Source: Candidatus Rifleibacteriota bacterium
GTDB taxonomy: Bacteria > Muiribacteriota > Ozemobacteria > Ozemobacterales > Ozemobacteraceae
DNA length: 64,000 nt
Assembly (NCBI GenBank): GCA_012517355.1
Contig: JAAYVD010000134.1
Span: 62,001 to 126,000 of the forward strand
Direction of reading: 5' to 3'
Shown here: piece by piece, positions 60,034 to 64,000 of the stretch
How the letters are laid out: every line of letters begins with the position of its first letter
Position numbering within the stretch: position 1 is the first letter of the stretch
Position numbers and translations under genes: made by a program
The notes under the pieces: generated by a model
Database searches by the model: none
Told to the model about the DNA's origin: nothing
Seen by the model: only the letters and a program-made list of their open reading frames with translations

Positions 60034-60783
60034 TCAGCCGACGGGAACGATCACCGCCTCGAGGTGGACCTTCAGGGTCGGCGTCCCGCCGCCCTCCGAA
60101 ACGATCTGCAACACGCGGGCCCCGTCGACGACACGCGACCCCGCCAGGTGGGTGAGGCGGGAACCGCGAAACACCTCGGGGAACAGCGGCACCGAAGGGC
60201 CCAGCAGCACCGCCGCCCGCACCGGGCCGAGAGCCTCGAGATAGCCCTCGAGCCCCCCGGTCACCAGGCTGGTCGCGGTGATGATGGCCACCGAACAACG
60301 GCCGAGGGCCTGCCGGCCCTCTTCCGGGCCCAGTTCCTCGCCATCCGGCTCGGCTTCCACGATCTGCAGCCGGCAGCCGGTTTTCCTGATCGGCGGCAGC
60401 AGCGGCCCGAAATGGCCGACCATCACCAGGTGGTCGGCCGGTTCCAGGCCGAGGAGGCCGATCACGTCCGCCCCCGTGGCAGGCGCCGGGGCCAACCGCA
60501 CCCCGAGGGCATTGGCCGTGGCCAGGCCGAGCATGCGCCGCAGGGCATCCGGGCGCTCCAGCCAGCCCAGCAGATCGCCGGCGGGGCGTCCGACCAGGGT
60601 TCCCGCCTCGCCGAACTGCTGGCAGCAACGGGCCTCCTCCTTCGGGGTCCAGGACAGTCCCACCTCTCCGGTGGACAGACGCACCGCGGAATAGCCAAGG
60701 CCGATCCGGACATCGGCGATCTGCGCCCCGGCGGTCACCGGCTGCAGATGCGCCACGAGACGGGTGGCAACCGTTGTGCTCAT
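60034..60783 (-). CDS. DUF364/DUF4213 protein, putative heavy-metal chelation family
   Basis: 249 residues; GGAGG five bases before the ATG. The C-terminal half shows MVGHFGPLLPPIRKTGCRLQ, SVAIITATSLVTGGLEGYLE and AAVLLGPSVPLFPEVF, the same framework as the protein at 34479-35318. The N-terminal half has a CC pair in KEEARCCQQFG. It lies between the importer permease and the methyltransferase gene, supporting a role in handling the imported metal. The family function is not established. Confidence 0.85.
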   Translation of the reverse strand: MSTTVATRLVAHLQPVTAGAQIADVRIGLGYSAVRLSTGEVGLSWTPKEEARCCQQFGEAGTLVGRPAGDLLGWLERPDALRRMLGLATANALGVRLAPAPATGADVIGLLGLEPADHLVMVGHFGPLLPPIRKTGCRLQIVEAEPDGEELGPEEGRQALGRCSVAIITATSLVTGGLEGYLEALGPVRAAVLLGPSVPLFPEVFRGSRLTHLAGSRVVDGARVLQIVSEGGGTPTLKVHLEAVIVPVG

Positions 60784-60848
60784 GGGTTCCTCCTCGTGCG
60801 TTCGTCGGGGCCGTCAGAGCCGGCCTCCAGGATCTTGATCGGCATGGC

Positions 60849-62165
60849 TCACCGCCCTATCTTCTCCCCGGTACCGCTGTGGCCGGGGGACACCGTCGCC
60901 AGACCGCCAAGGCAGCGCGCCAGGACGGCGAGGTTGGCAGGATCCGAAGCGGGGGCCCGGATCTGCCAGCCGGAAGGGGCTCCCAGGGCCTGGTCGAGAG
61001 CCGCCACCACCTGCGACCGGAAGAGCAGGGGGGGGTCCTCACGCAGCAGAGCCAGGGCCGCCGGAATGCCCGCCCGCCCATGGTGATGCAACCCCTCGCG
61101 AACCTGCCGGGCCCGCTCCGGCCAGTTGGGCGATGCGGGCTCCCCGGCCGGACCGTCCATGACCGGCGCGGTCGGCAGACCCGGGGACAAGGCGGTTGCC
61201 GAGGCCTGGCAGACGGGGCAGGCGGGAGGTTGGGGCGGGGCTCCGGCCTCGGAGACCTCGGTTGAGGGAATGGTCAGCAGCCACCCCAGCAGGACCAGGG
61301 TTCCCACGACCGTGGCAGGCAATCCCTTTCCCCAGGACAGCCCTGGAAGGCCGGTCCGCGTCAGCACGGCCAGCAGGAACATGGCGCAGTGCAGCAGGCC
61401 GACGGTCTGGTTCGGCGGCAGGTCGAACCGGTAGGAGACCAGGATGCCCCCGACGGTGGCCAGCCAGGCCACCCCGACGGCGATCACCAGGACGCCGCCC
61501 AGCCGGTGATGCAGCAGCAGGGCGACCCCGGGGGCAACGACGAGGTAGCAGAAGATCAGCAGCACCCCGGCGATCTTCGAGGCGGCGGCGACCACCGCCC
61601 CCAAGGCCACGAAAAAGGCCAGTTCGAGGGCCTTGACCGGGATGCCCAGCACCGAGGCGGCGTCGGGGTCGAGGAAGGCGTAGGTGGTCGGGCGCAGGCT
61701 GATCAGCAACCAGGCGGTGCAGGGGACCAGCACCCCCATGATCAGCCACAGATCCTGCGACGAAGCGAACAGCAGGCTTCCGAACAGCAGGGTCTTCACC
61801 TGTTCCAGCCCGAAGCCGCTCTTGGCCACCAGCACGATGCTGCCCCCCGAGAAGGCGACGAACAGCACTCCCAGCAGGGTGTCACGCGGCAGACGCAGCC
61901 ACCGCTCGAACGGCAGGCCCAGCAGAACCACCACCACCATCGCCGTCAGCAGCGCCCCCACGAAGGGATGCCAGCCCATCAGCAGGCCCAGGGCGATCCC
62001 GCAGGCGGCGGCCTCCGACAGGGTGACGCCGATGAAGACGACCCGCTTGAGCACCACGAACACCCCGAACAGCGCTCCCGCCGCGGCAATGGCCAGCCCC
62101 ACCGGAAAGGCCGCCCCGTAGATGTCGAGGACGGTGGCGAGCATGCCGAAAAAGGATTCAGACAT
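60849..62165 (-). CDS. metal ABC transporter permease (ZnuB/MntB type) with C-terminal soluble extension
   Basis: 438 residues; family members are about 260-290. Residues 1-290 form eight or nine helices with the signature GVTLSEAAACGIALGLL and KIAGVLLIFCYLVVAPGVALLL. The roughly 130-residue extension has a CPVC motif (PPACPVCQAS) and a helical HEAT-like stretch (GIPAALALLREDPPLLFRSQ). The extension is unusual and might sense or deliver metal. The start overlaps the ATPase gene by 8 bases. Confidence 0.88.
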   Translation of the reverse strand: MSESFFGMLATVLDIYGAAFPVGLAIAAAGALFGVFVVLKRVVFIGVTLSEAAACGIALGLLMGWHPFVGALLTAMVVVVLLGLPFERWLRLPRDTLLGVLFVAFSGGSIVLVAKSGFGLEQVKTLLFGSLLFASSQDLWLIMGVLVPCTAWLLISLRPTTYAFLDPDAASVLGIPVKALELAFFVALGAVVAAASKIAGVLLIFCYLVVAPGVALLLHHRLGGVLVIAVGVAWLATVGGILVSYRFDLPPNQTVGLLHCAMFLLAVLTRTGLPGLSWGKGLPATVVGTLVLLGWLLTIPSTEVSEAGAPPQPPACPVCQASATALSPGLPTAPVMDGPAGEPASPNWPERARQVREGLHHHGRAGIPAALALLREDPPLLFRSQVVAALDQALGAPSGWQIRAPASDPANLAVLARCLGGLATVSPGHSGTGEKIGR

Positions 62166-62859
62166 GCGCCGCCTCCTCCCCCCGGGCCGAGGGAAGGTCC
62201 TGCCAACGCATCACGGCAGCCCTTCCCCGGTGCACCCAGCAGACCTGCGAAGTCAGGTTCCGCACCAAATCAAGCCCGTGCTGCGCGAACAGCACGGTCT
62301 TGCCGTCCCGCACCGCCAGGTCGTGCAGCAGACCGATCAGCTCGTTCTCGGAATCGGCATCGAGCATGGCGGTGGGCTCGTCCATGATCAGCACCTCCGC
62401 CCCGGCCGCCAGGGCCCGGGCGATCAGCACCTTCTGCCGCATCCCGCCCGACAGTTCATGGAAGGCCTTGCCCCCGTGCGCCCCCAGGTTGAACCGCACC
62501 AGCAGGCGGTCGACCTGCCGCCGGTCCTCCGTCGAGGGCCGCCGCCACCAGCCCAGCCGCGGGAACAGGCCCATCATGACGATGTCCCGCGCCACCACCG
62601 GGAACAACAGGTCGATGCTCTGGTGCTGCGCCACGAAGCCGGGGGGGAGACGATCGAAGGGGGTGGTGATCGTCCCCGCCTCCGTCTCTTTCAGGCCGAG
62701 GATCGCCCGCAACAGGGTGGTTTTGCCGGCCCCGTTGGGTCCCACGAAGGGCAGGAACGACCCTGGCGCGATCTCCAGGTCGACTTTTTCCAGGACGACA
62801 TCCTGGCCGTAGGCCAGCGTGACGTCCCGGCACCGGATGATCGGTTCGGGTTCGGTCAT
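62158..62859 (-). CDS. metal ABC transporter ATP-binding protein (ZnuC/MntB-partner type)
   Basis: 233 residues. The ATG at 62859 overlaps the TGA of the binding-protein gene. Walker A GPNGAGKTTLL, Q-loop FVAQHQSIDLLFPV, signature LSGGMRQKVLIARAL, Walker B VLIMDEPTAMLD, H-loop LFAQHGLDLV. All ATPase motifs are intact. The Q-loop region VARDIVMMGLFPRLGWWRRP is typical of zinc/manganese importers. The further upstream open frame is a shadow of the binding-protein gene. Confidence 0.93.
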   Translation of the reverse strand: MTEPEPIIRCRDVTLAYGQDVVLEKVDLEIAPGSFLPFVGPNGAGKTTLLRAILGLKETEAGTITTPFDRLPPGFVAQHQSIDLLFPVVARDIVMMGLFPRLGWWRRPSTEDRRQVDRLLVRFNLGAHGGKAFHELSGGMRQKVLIARALAAGAEVLIMDEPTAMLDADSENELIGLLHDLAVRDGKTVLFAQHGLDLVRNLTSQVCWVHRGRAAVMRWQDLPSARGEEAAHV

Positions 62860-63989
62860 GGCTGCCTTCCCGTGACCCCGGCTTCCCGGGCCATGGTCAC
62901 CAGGCAATCGACCCAGTGGTCGACCAGCGAGAAGTAGTCGGGAACCTCCGGGGCTCCGCCCACGTAGTAGGGAACCATGCGGTACTTCGCCCCCACGGCC
63001 GTGGCAATCGTCCTGACCGTCTGCTCGTCGAAATAGCTCGCCGACAGGATGATCCGGATGCCCTCGCGGCGCATCCGGTCCTCGAGTTCGCGCGTGTGCT
63101 TGGGAGAGGGCGGGATGCCGGGCTTGGGCTCGATGGTGTCGGCACAGATCAGGCCGAAATCGTCGAACAGGTAGCCCCAGTTCTTGTGGTAGGTGACGAT
63201 CTGGACCCCGCGCAGGGGAAGCAGGGCGCCGGTCCAGCCACCCAGGCGGCCGAGCAGGGGCTTCCCTTCGAACTGGTTCTGTTCCAGGAAAGCGATCAGC
63301 TTCCCTTCCTCGTGCAACTGCACCAGGGTGTCCCCGCCCAGGATCTCGACCAGGTCGGCCCCGTACAGGCGCCGGAAGAACTCGGCCCGCACCCCGGCCA
63401 GCCGGGCCCGGATCTCCGCGGCGTGGGCGGGGTCGTTCTTCTCCAGCCCGATGGCGATGTTCCCGACGATGCGCAGCATGTTGAGCGGGCTGACGGTGAC
63501 ATGCGGGTTCCCGTAGATATGCAGCCCGCCCTCGCTGCGGGACAGGACGACCGGCACCTCCTTCATCCGCAGACCCTGGGCGGCAGCCACGTAGCCGACC
63601 GCCTCGCTGCGGATGCGCTGGTTGCCCGACTTGTCGACGGCCGAGGGCAACCACATCTCGAGGTCGAGGCCGGTGGCGATCAGCAGGTCGGCTTCCCGCA
63701 GCATCTGGACGAACGAGGGCTTGGGCCTGACGAAATGCGCATCCTGATCGCCTTGTACAATGTTCGAAACCTTGACATAGTCGCCGCCGAGGCGGCGCGC
63801 GAAGTCGGCGTAGTCGGGCAGGGTGGTGACCACCCGCAACGGCCGCACGGCCGCGGCGGCAGGCGCGGCGGCAGCCGTAGGGACAGCCGCGGGAGTGGCC
63901 GCCGGCTGGGCCGGGGAGGGGGCCGCGGCCAGGATCAGGAACAGAACGACGGCCAGGGCGGCCCCTGGCAGGGGAAGAGAACGGTTCAT
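62856..63989 (-). CDS. metal ABC transporter substrate-binding protein (ZnuA/MntC family)
   Basis: 377 residues. GGAG precedes the ATG at the window's right edge. A signal peptide is followed by an Ala/Pro-rich linker. Candidate metal ligands are the histidines in DQDAHFVRP, NPHVTVSPLN and VTYHKNWGYLFDDF and an acidic residue near ASYFDEQ. The His-rich loop of zinc-specific ZnuA proteins is absent, so manganese, iron or another metal is possible. It heads the import operon. Confidence 0.9.
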   Translation of the reverse strand: MNRSLPLPGAALAVVLFLILAAAPSPAQPAATPAAVPTAAAAPAAAAVRPLRVVTTLPDYADFARRLGGDYVKVSNIVQGDQDAHFVRPKPSFVQMLREADLLIATGLDLEMWLPSAVDKSGNQRIRSEAVGYVAAAQGLRMKEVPVVLSRSEGGLHIYGNPHVTVSPLNMLRIVGNIAIGLEKNDPAHAAEIRARLAGVRAEFFRRLYGADLVEILGGDTLVQLHEEGKLIAFLEQNQFEGKPLLGRLGGWTGALLPLRGVQIVTYHKNWGYLFDDFGLICADTIEPKPGIPPSPKHTRELEDRMRREGIRIILSASYFDEQTVRTIATAVGAKYRMVPYYVGGAPEVPDYFSLVDHWVDCLVTMAREAGVTGRQP

Positions 63990-64000
63990 GGCCGGGCTCC

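Noticed and set aside
62860-63654. N-terminal extension of the ABC ATPase
   Set aside because: Antiparallel to nothing but in another frame of the binding-protein gene. The ATG at 62859 with ATGA overlap starts at family homology.

Overview
High-GC bacterial chromosome segment with the cell plan of a Gram-negative. Lipoprotein signals, prepilin-like proteins, FecR-domain proteins, a two-component system and a zinc/manganese-type ABC importer are present. No rRNA, tRNA, CRISPR array, transposase or phage gene was recognised. Oxygen-sensitive metallocofactor genes (Mrp/MinD-type ATPases with ferredoxin domains, NifX- and NifU-like proteins, DUF134, DUF5320) suggest an anaerobe. The wealth of orphan prepilin-like genes without any secretion ATPase or secretin recalls deep-branching uncultured lineages such as Riflebacteria/Ozemobacteria, but that assignment is only a guess.

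Layout. 1-8432 (minus): a prepilin pair, a secreted protein with a DATLDDVL motif, another prepilin, an ankyrin/FGE-like protein, a prolyl oligopeptidase and an alpha-helical protein. 8707-9555: a flavodoxin-ferredoxin fusion. 9886-16384 (minus): two beta-propeller proteins, a large secreted protein and a secreted TPR protein. 16844-21397 (plus): a NifX-like protein, a low-complexity secreted protein and a three-gene prepilin module. 21527-22519: a MOSC-thioesterase fusion. 22960-23230: a decayed prepilin fragment. 23330-27406 (minus): a second prepilin module with a FecR lipoprotein. 27599-36986: a metallocofactor cluster controlled by a sigma54-type activator and a DUF134 regulator. 37019-49379 (minus): an apparent 12-kb operon that starts with an ECF sigma factor and a zinc-finger/FecR protein and continues through five prepilin/PilX-like genes, a second FecR protein, a TPR protein and a LecA-like lectin-fold protein. 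49806-54846: a second DATLDDVL protein next to a prepilin, then small secreted proteins. 55483-58261: a histidine kinase and an NtrC-type regulator. 58395-63989 (minus): a metal-import cluster (binding protein, ATPase, permease) with a DUF364 protein, a methyltransferase and a metallo-beta-lactamase-fold protein.

The most unusual feature is a family of about 20 dispersed repeats of roughly 75-90 bp, each able to fold into several hairpins inside an outer stem. Stem sequences differ between copies in compensating ways. Several copies lie in frame inside genes: in the pre-cleavage leaders of prepilin-like proteins (up to four copies, giving a leader of about 127 residues behind a good ribosome binding site) and in the cytoplasmic segments of both FecR membrane proteins. 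A second recurring signal is a short acidic motif, (D/A)xxLDD(V/L)L, in two secreted proteins and at the extreme C-termini of the same two FecR membrane proteins.
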